Counted from the stretch's first letter, positions 44,587 to 54,259 are shown. The stretch is 64,000 bases of DNA from JBOGCH01 sp051656645 (GCA_051656645.1 JBOGCH010000044.1:83989-147988), one strand, 5' to 3'. Notes: generated by a model from the sequence alone, not told the origin. Made by a program: numbers and translations.

Positions 44587-46218
44587 ATGAAGAAAACCTC
44601 TGTTCCCATGATTCCTGTACTATGTAGTTATATTGCGGGAATTATCTCCACCTCGTTTTACCTATTACCGATGTGGATAGGAGCACTGTGTTGTATCATT
44701 GGTCTTTGCTATGCTACAATGGCAAAGAAAGCTCGAGATATGGGCATTATTCTGTTTTTTATTGTTATTGGTAATCTCTTATGTCAAACAGATAAAACTC
44801 CATCCACCTATTCACAAGTCCCCAAGTGGACAGTCAATTTGCGGGAGAAATGTAACAATAAGATTGACAACCTCTTCCCCTCATCAACACATTCCGCCAT
44901 TGTCAAAGCCCTACTTCTAGGCGATAAGAGGGCAATGAGTAAGGATAATAAATTCATTTTTACAGAAAGCGGCACTATACACCTAATGGCTGTATCCGGC
45001 CTTCACGTTGGCGCAATATTCATTCTTTCCCTATTCCTTCTCAACAAACTTAAGCTATCGCGGCGTTCAGGAATGCTTCTCTCATTGATTTGCGTTTGGT
45101 CCTACGCCCTTTTATCCGGTTTAGCACCCTCAACAGTCAGAGCCGCAACACTATTAAGTTTTGTCACTATTGCCTATGCCGCACAAATTATCTACAATCC
45201 CATTAATTTATGTGCAGCAACCGCGTTCATTGCTCTATTATTAGCACCACGTCTCCTATACTCATTATCATTCCAATTGTCATATCTTGCCTACACTGGA
45301 ATAATCCTTATTCTACCCTTAGTAGGACAGTTCAGCACATTCAAGAAACAATGGCAACGTTATCTTGTTATGTCTATTTCCATTTCGGTCATTACGCAAC
45401 TTTGTACTGCTCCACTCCTTCTATACCATTTTAATCATTTACCATTAAATGGTATAATTGTTAATTTGTTAGCTATTCCTTTGGCTACAATTATTCTATA
45501 CAGTATCATTATTGTTATGCTTCTGCCAACTGCTTTAGCCATATGGCCCGCTATGCTATGCAAACATATTATTAATTTACTCTTATGGTTACTAAAACCA
45601 TTCGCCGAGCATAGTTTTGCATACACCTCCACCACCTCTTTTTTGCCATGGGAAATAACAATCTTTTTTCTCCTTATTGCAACAACTCTCCTATTTTGGA
45701 AAACACAACATAAAATTTATTATTATTGTTCTTTTCTCCTTCTACTTCCTTGTTCATATTTACTATTCTCACATAGAACTACGCCGCAAGGAGCAAACAT
45801 CATCTGTTTCAATCCGGGGTACACTCCATCCATTTTAATTCAAAAAGGTAAACAGTGCTATCTTATTAATTCGGACACATATCAATCAAATCAAGTAGTA
45901 ACTTACATAAATAATAAACGTCTACAATTATTGGAATTCAACAACCCAATATGGCACAATGCTGATATTGCATGGATCCATGCAGATACTTCAGTATATA
46001 ATGGACAACCCATCATGATATGCAACACCAACATTGACCCACAAAGTATTATATTTCAAAAACATAACAACACGCTTCAATACGTTATTCTAACACAAAC
46101 TTCTAACAATGTTTACATAAAAAAGTGGCAAAACTTCCTTTCTCAAAAACAAATAAATAATATTTATGTAGAAAACAACCAAATTAAACGCCTTAAACAG
46201 TCGGAAATTTTTAGATAA
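44587..46218 (+). CDS. comEC: ComEC/Rec2 family DNA-uptake channel, reduced form
   Basis: A 543-residue multi-spanning inner-membrane protein. SGTIHLMAVSGLHVGAIFIL is the ComEC competence-domain hallmark, followed by about ten hydrophobic helices to residue 375. The N-terminal part is short: the OB-like DUF4131 domain usually found ahead of this core is largely missing. The C-terminal 140 residues (IICFNPGYTPSILIQKG) resemble a degenerate metallo-beta-lactamase-like domain without the HxHxDH metal site. ComEC moves single-stranded DNA across the inner membrane. It may be cotranscribed with the fimbrial genes (15-base gap), though that is probably chance. Confidence 0.8.
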   Translation: MKKTSVPMIPVLCSYIAGIISTSFYLLPMWIGALCCIIGLCYATMAKKARDMGIILFFIVIGNLLCQTDKTPSTYSQVPKWTVNLREKCNNKIDNLFPSSTHSAIVKALLLGDKRAMSKDNKFIFTESGTIHLMAVSGLHVGAIFILSLFLLNKLKLSRRSGMLLSLICVWSYALLSGLAPSTVRAATLLSFVTIAYAAQIIYNPINLCAATAFIALLLAPRLLYSLSFQLSYLAYTGIILILPLVGQFSTFKKQWQRYLVMSISISVITQLCTAPLLLYHFNHLPLNGIIVNLLAIPLATIILYSIIIVMLLPTALAIWPAMLCKHIINLLLWLLKPFAEHSFAYTSTTSFLPWEITIFFLLIATTLLFWKTQHKIYYYCSFLLLLPCSYLLFSHRTTPQGANIICFNPGYTPSILIQKGKQCYLINSDTYQSNQVVTYINNKRLQLLEFNNPIWHNADIAWIHADTSVYNGQPIMICNTNIDPQSIIFQKHNNTLQYVILTQTSNNVYIKKWQNFLSQKQINNIYVENNQIKRLKQSEIFR

Positions 46219-46230
46219 CAGTTTAAAAGT

Positions 46231-46238
46231 TATCTTTG
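46231..46238 (+). promoter_or_regulatory. Candidate -7 element for trkA-trkH
   Basis: TATCTTTG fits TAnnTTTG and lies about 90 bases upstream of trkA. A GTTCGC...GCGAA hairpin (near 46273-46290) follows in the leader. The -33 box is not convincing. Confidence 0.4.
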
Positions 46239-46331
46239 CAAACCAAAATAAAACAGCTATTTATAGAACTTAAGGTTCGCTATATGCGAAAAAAGCTATA
46301 AATTACAAGAGTAATAATCTACACTTTAAAA

Positions 46332-47672
46332 ATGGACATTGTAATAGCCGGTGCCGGTGCCGTAGGTACACATTTAGCACGTATGCTAAGTATGCAAGAG
46401 CATAACATTATGCTTATTGATAATGATGAAGCTCGATTGGAAAATCTAGAGAACAAAATGGACATCCTATCCATTAAAGGTTCCTGTACATCTGTAGGTG
46501 TACTTAAGGATGCCAATGTAGCCAAATGCGACTTATATATTGCTGTCAATCCCAACGAAGATCAAAATATTACTTCAGCAATTATGGCTAAGCGCCTTGG
46601 AGCAAAACGCACCATTGCGCGCGTTAATAATAGCGAATATCTCGAAGAGGACAACTCCAAATATCTTGAAAGCATTGGTATTGACACGCTTATATACCCT
46701 GAACGTTTAGCCGCTGAGGAAATTGTTGCCGCACTAAAACTTAGCGGATCAAGACAATTACATGAATTTTCTGACGGACGTTTACAACTTCTTGGTATTA
46801 AGCTCTGGGAAAAAGCTTTAATACTTAACATGACCTTGGCTAAAATGGCAGAGGTTTATGGTGCCGATCAATTCCGTATTGTTGCCATTAAACGCGGTAA
46901 TCAAACCATTGTACCGCGAGGAAACGATATGTTACAATATGGAGACTTAATCTTTGTTGTTACAGGAAACCATAACATCTCCGAAATTTTTCGCCTATGC
47001 GGAAAAGAGTTGTTCGAAATTAAGAACGTTGTCATTGTAGGTGCCTCACGTATTGGGATAAAAGCTGCCTCACTCCTTGAAAAAAATTACAATGTAAAGA
47101 TTATTGAAAAGGATAGAGAAAAATGCATCCGACTAGCTGATAAACTTAAATCCACACTCGTAATCAACGGTGATGGACGTGATTTAGCTGTACTTAAAGA
47201 AGAAGGTATTCAAAAAGTAGATGCATTTATCAGCTTAACACAATCCTCTGAAACCAATATCCTTTCATGCCTATTGGCAAAGAAACTTGGTGTAAAGAAG
47301 AGTGTAGCCGAAGTTGAAAATATTGACTATATAGATCTTGCAGAGAATATTGGTATTGGTACACTTATCAACACCAAGCTAACTGCTGCTTCTCACATTT
47401 ATCGATACACGATGAATGTGAATATTGAGCACCTACGCTTCCTAACATTTTCCGAAGCGGAAGTGTTTGAGCTCGAAGTAGCTCCCGATGCTAAAATAAC
47501 ACAAAAACCTCTTAGCGCAATTAAATTCCCTGAGGATGCAACCATTGGTGGCGTCATTCGCGGAAGTCAAGTAATTATTGCTAAAGGGGATGTAGTGATT
47601 GAAGCCGGAGACAAAGTAGTTATCTTCGCACTTCCTTATGTTGTAAAAAAAGTAATTAAGTTCTTTCAATAA
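46332..47672 (+). CDS. trkA: Trk system potassium uptake protein TrkA
   Basis: A 446-residue cytoplasmic regulator. Two RCK modules in tandem: MDIVIAGAGAVGTHLARML with the NAD-binding GxGxxG at residues 7-12, and VVIVGASRIGIKAASLL at about 235-251, each followed by an RCK_C domain (KINVPRGND-type segments near 190-215 and FPEDATIGGVIRGSQVI near 400). TrkA gates the TrkH channel in response to NAD(H) or ATP. Its stop overlaps the trkH start by one base. Confidence 0.95.
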   Translation: MDIVIAGAGAVGTHLARMLSMQEHNIMLIDNDEARLENLENKMDILSIKGSCTSVGVLKDANVAKCDLYIAVNPNEDQNITSAIMAKRLGAKRTIARVNNSEYLEEDNSKYLESIGIDTLIYPERLAAEEIVAALKLSGSRQLHEFSDGRLQLLGIKLWEKALILNMTLAKMAEVYGADQFRIVAIKRGNQTIVPRGNDMLQYGDLIFVVTGNHNISEIFRLCGKELFEIKNVVIVGASRIGIKAASLLEKNYNVKIIEKDREKCIRLADKLKSTLVINGDGRDLAVLKEEGIQKVDAFISLTQSSETNILSCLLAKKLGVKKSVAEVENIDYIDLAENIGIGTLINTKLTAASHIYRYTMNVNIEHLRFLTFSEAEVFELEVAPDAKITQKPLSAIKFPEDATIGGVIRGSQVIIAKGDVVIEAGDKVVIFALPYVVKKVIKFFQ

Positions 47673-49123
47673 TGATTAATTTCCGATTCATCACCCAATT
47701 AATGGGTAGATTGATATTTATAGAGAGTTTCTTTTTATTGCTATGTGCATTCATAGCCTATTTTTATCATGAGCCCGATTTCTGGGCCTTTACCTTTTCA
47801 GCGTTCATTACCGCGCTGGCCGCTTGTATTATGACCTATACTGTACCGGTAAAGGAAAAAATACTTGCACGTAGAGATGGTTATTTTCTCGTTACTGTTG
47901 TTTGGATTATTTTCTCTGTCTTTGGGGCGCTGCCTTACATTTTCGGAGGAACAATACCCTCCTTTGTCGATGCTTTTTTTGAAACAATGTCCGGGTTTAC
48001 AACTACCGGATCGTCTATTCTAAACGATATCGAAGCACTTCCTCATGCCACCTTATTTTGGCGTTCGCTAACACAATGGCTTGGAGGTTTAGGTATTATT
48101 GTGCTCTTTTTGGCCCTATTATCGTCGCTCGGTATTGAAGGTAAAGACTTGTTTTTAGCCGAAGTTCCGGGACCGGTACTCAGTAAAACAACATTCACGT
48201 TCTCCGGGACAGCGAGGCGCTTGTGGTTACTATACACCATAATGACATTGTCCGAAACTGTATTACTTATGCTTGGAGACATGACCTTCTTTGACAGTAT
48301 ATGCCACTCCTTTACAACAATGGCAACCGGAGGTTTCTCTACTAAACAAGCAAGTATTGCCCATTGGGATTCTGCCTATATTCAATATGTTACAATATTT
48401 TTTATGCTATTGGCTGGTACTAACTTTACGTTACTATACACCACTTTAAAAGGACGAGGTAGCGTACAATTATGGAAGGACAATGAATTTAGAACCTATT
48501 GTACTGTTGTATTTGTTGCAACTGTAGCTATTATGATAGCACTGTATGTAACCAACATTGGACATTGGGAAAAGTGTTTTCGCGATGCACTCTTCCAAGT
48601 TGTTACATTGGTAACAACAACCGGTTTTGCTACTGCTGACTATATTTTATGGCCATCAATTGCAAAAGTCATCCTATTCCTTTTGTTCTTTATGGGAGCT
48701 TCAGCAGGATCAACATCCGGAGGTATGAAAATTGTTCGCGTACTTCTTCTAATTAAAAATTCTGTAATACAACTTAAACGTACCATTCACCCATACGGCG
48801 TTATTAACGTTAAATACAACCAAAAAAGTGTCCATCCGGACATGGTGATGGGCATAAGTAGTTTCGCTACGTTATACCTACTCCTATTTTTTGTTGGTAC
48901 CGGTATTTTAGTACTCTTTGTTGGCGACATTGATACTGCTGCCAGTGCCGCAATTACAAGTATCAGTAACGTTGGTCCCGGCTTTGGTAGTATTGGACCT
49001 ATGTCTAATTTCGCTGCACTCCCAGATGGTGCAAAAATTATTCTTTCCATCTTGATGCTTGTCGGACGTCTTGAAGTACTAACCGTATTAGTACTATTCT
49101 CTAAAGCATTCTGGAAACGCTAA
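47672..49123 (+). CDS. trkH: Trk potassium transporter membrane subunit TrkH
   Basis: A 483-residue inner-membrane protein with four pore repeats. The selectivity filters are visible in order: MSGFTTTGSSI, TMATGGFS, LVTTTGFAT and SISNVGPGFGSIGP. It imports K+ together with TrkA, encoded just upstream with a one-base overlap. The gene ends one base from the stop of the convergent exporter gene, with no terminator between them. Confidence 0.96.
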   Translation: MINFRFITQLMGRLIFIESFFLLLCAFIAYFYHEPDFWAFTFSAFITALAACIMTYTVPVKEKILARRDGYFLVTVVWIIFSVFGALPYIFGGTIPSFVDAFFETMSGFTTTGSSILNDIEALPHATLFWRSLTQWLGGLGIIVLFLALLSSLGIEGKDLFLAEVPGPVLSKTTFTFSGTARRLWLLYTIMTLSETVLLMLGDMTFFDSICHSFTTMATGGFSTKQASIAHWDSAYIQYVTIFFMLLAGTNFTLLYTTLKGRGSVQLWKDNEFRTYCTVVFVATVAIMIALYVTNIGHWEKCFRDALFQVVTLVTTTGFATADYILWPSIAKVILFLLFFMGASAGSTSGGMKIVRVLLLIKNSVIQLKRTIHPYGVINVKYNQKSVHPDMVMGISSFATLYLLLFFVGTGILVLFVGDIDTAASAAITSISNVGPGFGSIGPMSNFAALPDGAKIILSILMLVGRLEVLTVLVLFSKAFWKR

Positions 49124-49124
49124 T

Positions 49125-50354
49125 TTAACCATGAGACGGAGGTAAATTTCCATCCGCAGGCGGTTTAGGAATATCCTGAAACGATGTACCATTGGCATCC
49201 AACGGCTCTGTGCCGTGATGCCTATGCCTTACCGCTTGGGCACTTTGCTCCTCCGTCATACTCATTGTTATTTTCTTCACCAACCTGTACTTATTGAAAA
49301 ATTCTCTAAGTATAACACGTATTACCGTATAAGCAGGAATTGCCAAAATCATTCCTAAAATACCACTAACACTACCGGCCATTAAAATTACCATAAATAT
49401 TTCCAATGGGTGTGCATACACACTATTTCCATAAATAAGTGGCTGGAATAAAACGTTATCAACAAGCTGTGTAAACAAAAATACGGCCAACATATAAGCC
49501 AGGAACGGAAACGCTGTAGGATAGATATGTAAATCTACATTTAATAAGAAACCTATTGTTAGCCCCAATATATCGGCAATCAGTGGCCCTATGTATGGAA
49601 TTAGATTTAAGACTCCCGTCATTAATCCAATAGATACCGCATTAGAGAATCCTAAACCGAGTATTAATAGCCCTATCGTATTAAGTATTATAATGCATAT
49701 TACATCAAGTATTAATCCTACAAAATAACGTACAAGAAGTTTCTGGATGGAGTTCAAAGAGGAACAAATACCCTCTTCGTATTTTGAAGGAAAGAATGCA
49801 ACGACAATGCGCGTAAATAATCCGTTATCACGCAGAAAGAAAAAGGATATAAATGTGACAGAAAAAATCATTATTGACACACGCATTACACTATCTGCCA
49901 CTGAGCCAAACATATTCCCAATCTGAGAAAAGTTAATAATGGAGCTTATATAATGAACAATATAATCACTCAGTTCCGTAGCATCGTTTATTATGCCAAA
50001 TTGCATTAATAAATTACCTAAATCCTGCAGCGGCTGCTGCAAAACCAAAAGCAACTTACTCAGATTTAAGCTTTTCAGCGATGAAAGTTGACTGGCAAGC
50101 AGCGGAATCATTAGATACAAAAATAGGATAAGTAATCCCCATAAAATAACTAGCGTAATACCTGCACACAATGAGGATGGCAGTCTATGATTACGGACTG
50201 GTATTCGGCGTAATAAATTCACAATTGGATGTCCAATAAAGGAAATGACGGCAGCCAACAAAATGTATCCAATTATGGCCGAGAAATACCAACATAAAAA
50301 ACATACTACAATAAGTACCAATACCCCTATTACTATTTTCCCTGTATTATTCAT
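49125..50354 (-). CDS. AI-2E family transporter (TqsA/PerM-like)
   Basis: A 409-residue inner-membrane protein with about eight helices. The family motifs GLMTGVLNLIPYIGPLIADI (about 242-261) and VDNVLFQPLIYGNSVYAHPLEI (about 295-316) are present. Such proteins export small molecules, Na+/H+ or the AI-2 autoinducer; the substrate here is unknown. The C-terminal 60 residues are charged and Pro-rich and look cytoplasmic. Convergent with trkH. Confidence 0.88.
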   Translation of the reverse strand: MNNTGKIVIGVLVLIVVCFLCWYFSAIIGYILLAAVISFIGHPIVNLLRRIPVRNHRLPSSLCAGITLVILWGLLILFLYLMIPLLASQLSSLKSLNLSKLLLVLQQPLQDLGNLLMQFGIINDATELSDYIVHYISSIINFSQIGNMFGSVADSVMRVSIMIFSVTFISFFFLRDNGLFTRIVVAFFPSKYEEGICSSLNSIQKLLVRYFVGLILDVICIIILNTIGLLILGLGFSNAVSIGLMTGVLNLIPYIGPLIADILGLTIGFLLNVDLHIYPTAFPFLAYMLAVFLFTQLVDNVLFQPLIYGNSVYAHPLEIFMVILMAGSVSGILGMILAIPAYTVIRVILREFFNKYRLVKKITMSMTEEQSAQAVRHRHHGTEPLDANGTSFQDIPKPPADGNLPPSHG

Positions 50355-50991
50355 GCATTTCCTTTTATTTAGAACTCAAAACTAAGTACGAAAATCGCAA
50401 GCGTAAAGATAACCGCAAGCGCCTAAATCGTTTGTAAAGGTATTATTTTTTCAAAGAATATGTTTACTTTTAGTAAATACGCAACTTCCTTTGCCGCCAA
50501 GCTATTCTCCTTGTCATCCTCCCTCTGTTTGCGCTCTGGTTACTCTCTAGTTGCGCTCTATCAAGTCCGTATTATCTTCGCATTAAGTTCGCATCAAGTT
50601 CGTATCTATAGACACGAAGTTAATACGAAGTTGATGCGAACTTAACACGAACTTGATAGAGAGTAACCAGAGAGCAACCAGGGTGCGAGCAGAGAGCGGC
50701 TGGAATGAGGATTCCCGTCCGGTCACAACGTGAGTAGAGAGGAATAAAGCAAAGAGAGCGTGTCACTATTGCGTGTATTAACAAATTGTGCCATATGTAA
50801 CCTTAACAATTATACAAAACGTAAGGTATATTATAGAATTTCAATTTCCTCTAAATTTGACAGAAAGTATCTGAAATTCAGCATCAAATTACATATTGAG
50901 AATAAAAATATTAAACGTTTTTCAAAAAAGATGAGAAAGGGTATTTTAGAATTAATCTAAATAGACTAATTTTATTCAAAAATAAATAAGT
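50355..50991. other. Intergenic region with palindromic element, before DUF4492-cydAB
   Basis: The palindrome at about 50511-50705 fills the first half. The stretch 50706-50991 is AT-rich and should contain the cyd promoter (TAATTTTA near 50969 is the nearest -7 candidate). Two small open frames here look accidental. Confidence 0.5.
50511..50705. repeat. Palindromic element of 11-nt units with CTATAG core (copy 3)
   Basis: Core CTATAG at 50606-50611. Left inner units 50562-50572, 50573-50583, 50584-50594 and 50595-50605; 7-nt spacer; outer units 50522-50532, 50533-50543 and 50544-50554. Right side: four units 50612-50655, a 7-nt spacer 50656-50662, three units 50663-50695. The layout is identical to the element at 23760-23955, and the inner units are nearly the same (CAAGTCCGTAT is shared exactly). 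It lies between a minus-strand exporter and the cyd operon. Function unknown. Confidence 0.9.
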
Positions 50992-51213
50992 ATGTGGAAA
51001 CAGTTTTATCTTTTATACTACGACGGGTTTAAAAATCTGTCCAATTGGGCTCGCATTATGTGGTGTATTCTCATAGTGAAATTAATAATAATGTTTGGTG
51101 TGTTTAAGTTTTGGCTTATGCCAAATTATTTAAGTGATAAGTACGACACTAAGCAAGAAAAAGTGGAACATATATACAATGTATTAATTAATAACACAAA
51201 TTACGATGATTGA
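50992..51213 (+). CDS. DUF4492 protein associated with cytochrome bd
   Basis: A 73-residue membrane protein: a cytoplasmic start (MWKQFYLLYYDGFKNLSNW), one helix (about 22-42) and a charged C-terminus. DUF4492 is found just ahead of cydA in Bacteroidetes and Epsilonproteobacteria. The gene overlaps the cydA start by eight bases, so a role as an accessory subunit or assembly factor of the bd oxidase is likely. Confidence 0.88.
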   Translation: MWKQFYLLYYDGFKNLSNWARIMWCILIVKLIIMFGVFKFWLMPNYLSDKYDTKQEKVEHIYNVLINNTNYDD

Positions 51214-52747
51214 AGATGTACTCTCTAACACCGTTGTGCAGTGGTCCCGCTGGCAGTTTGCAATGACTGCGGCCTATCACTACATGTTTGTCCCGTTAAC
51301 TTTGGGACTGTCATTTATGATTGCAATTATGGAAACCATGTGGTACCGAACACGCAACCAAGAATGGCTAACAGCTACAAAGTTCTGGATGCGCCTGTTT
51401 GCCATAAACTTTGCCATAGGTGTAGCCACAGGGCTTATCCTTGAGTTTCAGTTTGGTTCCAATTGGTCCAACTACTCATGGTTTGTGGGTGATATATTCG
51501 GTGCACCGTTGGCTATTGAAGGAATATTTGCTTTCTTCTTGGAGTCCACGTTTGTTGCTGTAATGTTTTTTGGTTGGCATAAGGTTTCGGCACGTTTTCA
51601 TCTCACCTCCACATGGATGGTGTTTGTGGGAGCAAATTTATCGGCATTGTGGATATTGGTTGCCAATGCATGGATGCAAAACCCAGTGGGCATGGATTTC
51701 AACGCGTTAAGCGCAAGAAATGAGATGATTGACTTTTGGGCTGTTATCTCATCGCCTACTGCTATTAATAAGTTCTTACATACAACTTTATCGGCGTATA
51801 CCTTATCGGCATGCTTTGTTGTTGGAGTGGCGTCGTGGTTTTTAATTAAAAACAGATCCGTAGAGTTGGCGAGAAAAAGTTTACGTATAGCTGCCATATT
51901 TGGAATTGTAAGTCTTGTACTTACCATGTGGACCGGCGACACTACCGGCCAAGATGTTAGCCGCACACAACCAATGAAGTTTGCTGCAATGGAGGGATTA
52001 AATAAGGGCGAAACCGGCGCTTCTCTTACCATTTTTGGTTTACTACAACAAAATAGCAATTTACCCGATGAGCGTATGCGCGAACATAAGCCTATAATTG
52101 CCGTACCAAAAGCGCTGTCTATGTTAGCTTACAGGGACGTTAATGCTTTTATTCCGGGTATACAGGACATTATTGACGGCTATACTTCGCATGAGGGTAT
52201 TGTATACCCACCTGTCAGTGAACGTATGGCAAATGGCCGTACAGCCATAAATGCATTACGAGAATATAAAGAGGCTATTGCTGAAAATAAACAGCTTGTT
52301 GCCGATTCTGCCCTGGTTACATTTAAAGCCAACTATGGCGATTTTGGTTATGGTTATTTAGAATCGCCCTATGAGTTAATTCCCCCATTAGGATGGGTTT
52401 ACTATAGTTTTAGAATCATGGTGGGCTTGGGTATGTTGTTTTTGGCACTATTTATTCTTGTATTGTGGTGGGAAAGAAAAGCTAATTTCAACTACTTTAA
52501 GTTTATTCCGTATTTAGCTTTCCTATGTGTACCATTGGCTTACGTAGCTTCACAGTGCGGTTGGATTGTTGCCGAGGTGGGACGCCAGCCTTGGGTAATA
52601 CAGGATTTAATGCTCACTAAGGTGGGAGCAACTGTCATAGAGTCCTCAATGGTTATCACAACGTTTTGGCTTTTTGCCGTACTATTTACTGTACTGCTTG
52701 TTGCCGAGTTAAAAATTATGTTCACTCAAATTAAGAAAGGATTTTAA
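51206..52747 (+). CDS. cydA: Cytochrome bd quinol oxidase subunit I
   Basis: A 513-residue inner-membrane protein. Key features: WSRWQFAMTAAYHYMFVPLTLG (with the N-terminal His, heme b595 ligand in E. coli), FGSNWSNYSWFVGDIFGAPLAIEGIFAFFLESTF, FLHTTLSAYTLS (His, heme b558 ligand) and the quinol-binding Q-loop around VSRTQPMKFAAMEGL. CydA carries the hemes and reduces oxygen to water using quinol, without proton pumping. Encoded with DUF4492 and cydB. Confidence 0.96.
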   Translation: MIEDVLSNTVVQWSRWQFAMTAAYHYMFVPLTLGLSFMIAIMETMWYRTRNQEWLTATKFWMRLFAINFAIGVATGLILEFQFGSNWSNYSWFVGDIFGAPLAIEGIFAFFLESTFVAVMFFGWHKVSARFHLTSTWMVFVGANLSALWILVANAWMQNPVGMDFNALSARNEMIDFWAVISSPTAINKFLHTTLSAYTLSACFVVGVASWFLIKNRSVELARKSLRIAAIFGIVSLVLTMWTGDTTGQDVSRTQPMKFAAMEGLNKGETGASLTIFGLLQQNSNLPDERMREHKPIIAVPKALSMLAYRDVNAFIPGIQDIIDGYTSHEGIVYPPVSERMANGRTAINALREYKEAIAENKQLVADSALVTFKANYGDFGYGYLESPYELIPPLGWVYYSFRIMVGLGMLFLALFILVLWWERKANFNYFKFIPYLAFLCVPLAYVASQCGWIVAEVGRQPWVIQDLMLTKVGATVIESSMVITTFWLFAVLFTVLLVAELKIMFTQIKKGF

Positions 52748-52749
52748 TT

Positions 52750-53868
52750 ATGGAACTAATACATTTACAACATTATTGGTGGTTTCTCATCTCTCTCTTG
52801 GGGGGATTATTAACCTTTCTGCTTTTTGTACAGGGTGGACAATCCATGCTATATTCGTTGTGTAAAACATCGCAGGAACGAGACTTGGTAGTTAATACAT
52901 TGGGACACCAATGGGAATATACGTTTACCACTTTGGTTGTTTTTGGGGGTGCATTTTTTGCTAGTTTTCCACTGTTTTACTCCACTAGTTTTGGAGGTGC
53001 TTATATTGTTTGGATGCTTATACTATTTTCATTTGTAGTACAGGCAGTATCCTATGAATATAGAAAAAAGGAAAATAACTTACTAGGTAGTCGTACGTAC
53101 GAGCTTTTCCTACAATTTAACGGTTTTGTAGCTCCATTCCTTATTGGTGCGGCTGTTGGTACATTCTTTACCGGTCAACCTTTTAAGCTGAATTATATGA
53201 ATCAGGTAGAGTGGATGACTCGCTGGCGCGGACTAGATGCTTTGGCAATGCTTCCTTGCTATTTTAGTGGCATAGCCGTTTTATTTTTATCGCGTACACT
53301 TGCATTGTTATATATTATTCATCAAATTCATGAGGACCAACTTCAAAAACGTTGTCATAAACAACTGCTTTGGAATGCATTAATCACGGTGGTGAGCTTA
53401 GTGACATTTTTAGTTATGATTTGCTTAGGTAAAGGATACAATGTACTGAGCGACATGAATATTGAGTTATTACAGTATAAATATTGGTATAATATTATTG
53501 AAATGCCTCTTAATACGGCAGTCTTGTTGGTGGGTATAGTATTGGTACTTTGGGGTATAATAAGTACTTTAGTGCGCCCAACCTTGCGTAGTGGGATTTG
53601 GTTTAGCGGAATTGGATCAGTGCTTACCGTTGTCGCTTTATTTGGATTGGCAGGATACAATAACACGGCCTTCTATCCATCGACAACCGACATAAACTCG
53701 TCACTGACTTTAACAAAAGCTTCATCGTCCTATTACACTTTGCGCACCATGTCGTGGGTATCGCTGTTTATTCCGGTGGTACTGGCATATATTTGGTACG
53801 CATGGAAATCCATTACCAAGGGTGGATTAAGTACTAAAGGATTAGAAAGTGAAGAAAAGAAATATTAA
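52750..53868 (+). CDS. cydB: Cytochrome bd quinol oxidase subunit II
   Basis: A 372-residue inner-membrane protein with eight or nine helices, two bases after cydA. The N-terminal HYWWFLISLLGGLLTFLLFVQGGQSMLY and the GHQWEYTFTTLVVFGGAFFASFP segment are typical of the Bacteroidetes CydB. It pairs with CydA. The start of the VanZ gene lies inside its last 20 bases. Confidence 0.94.
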   Translation: MELIHLQHYWWFLISLLGGLLTFLLFVQGGQSMLYSLCKTSQERDLVVNTLGHQWEYTFTTLVVFGGAFFASFPLFYSTSFGGAYIVWMLILFSFVVQAVSYEYRKKENNLLGSRTYELFLQFNGFVAPFLIGAAVGTFFTGQPFKLNYMNQVEWMTRWRGLDALAMLPCYFSGIAVLFLSRTLALLYIIHQIHEDQLQKRCHKQLLWNALITVVSLVTFLVMICLGKGYNVLSDMNIELLQYKYWYNIIEMPLNTAVLLVGIVLVLWGIISTLVRPTLRSGIWFSGIGSVLTVVALFGLAGYNNTAFYPSTTDINSSLTLTKASSSYYTLRTMSWVSLFIPVVLAYIWYAWKSITKGGLSTKGLESEEKKY

Positions 53869-54259
53869 GAAAAGAGGAGTTGTTGCAATATTAGCCGCTG
53901 TATGGATTAGTTTAGTGTTTATTTTATGCATTATGCCAAGTGATAATGTACCGGATACAGGGATAAGCATACCACATTTTGATAAGTTTGTCCACGCGGT
54001 AATGTTTGGAGGGGTTGCATTTTTCTTATATGCAATATTTGAAAATCTAAACAAACGGAAAGCTCTAGCTTGTGCATTTGGCATAGCCGTAATTTACGGA
54101 GGGGTTATTGAACTTATTCAGCCTCTGCTTTATGGACGTGGCTGTGAATTGGCAGACTGGATTGCCGACAGCGTAGGTGCTTTAGTTGCCGTGTTGTTGG
54201 CACCATGGGGCTTAGTGTGGTTAAATAAACTATTAAATTATTTACATATAAAGGATTAA
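53849..54259 (+). CDS. VanZ family membrane protein
   Basis: A 136-residue inner-membrane protein with three or four hydrophobic helices. FDKFVHAVMFGGVAFFLY (KxxHxxxF) and GVIELIQPLLYGRGCELADWIADSVGALVA (ExxQ...R...DxxAN-type) are the VanZ-like motifs. Overlaps cydB by 20 bases on the same strand and precedes the YbjQ gene by four bases, so it is part of the cyd operon. Function unknown. Confidence 0.88.
   Translation: MKKRNIKKRGVVAILAAVWISLVFILCIMPSDNVPDTGISIPHFDKFVHAVMFGGVAFFLYAIFENLNKRKALACAFGIAVIYGGVIELIQPLLYGRGCELADWIADSVGALVAVLLAPWGLVWLNKLLNYLHIKD

Noticed and set aside
50460..50960. Two short plus-strand frames near the third palindrome
   Set aside because: The first is a translation of the repeat itself; the second is Lys/Ile-rich from AT-rich DNA. 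No conserved feature or start context.
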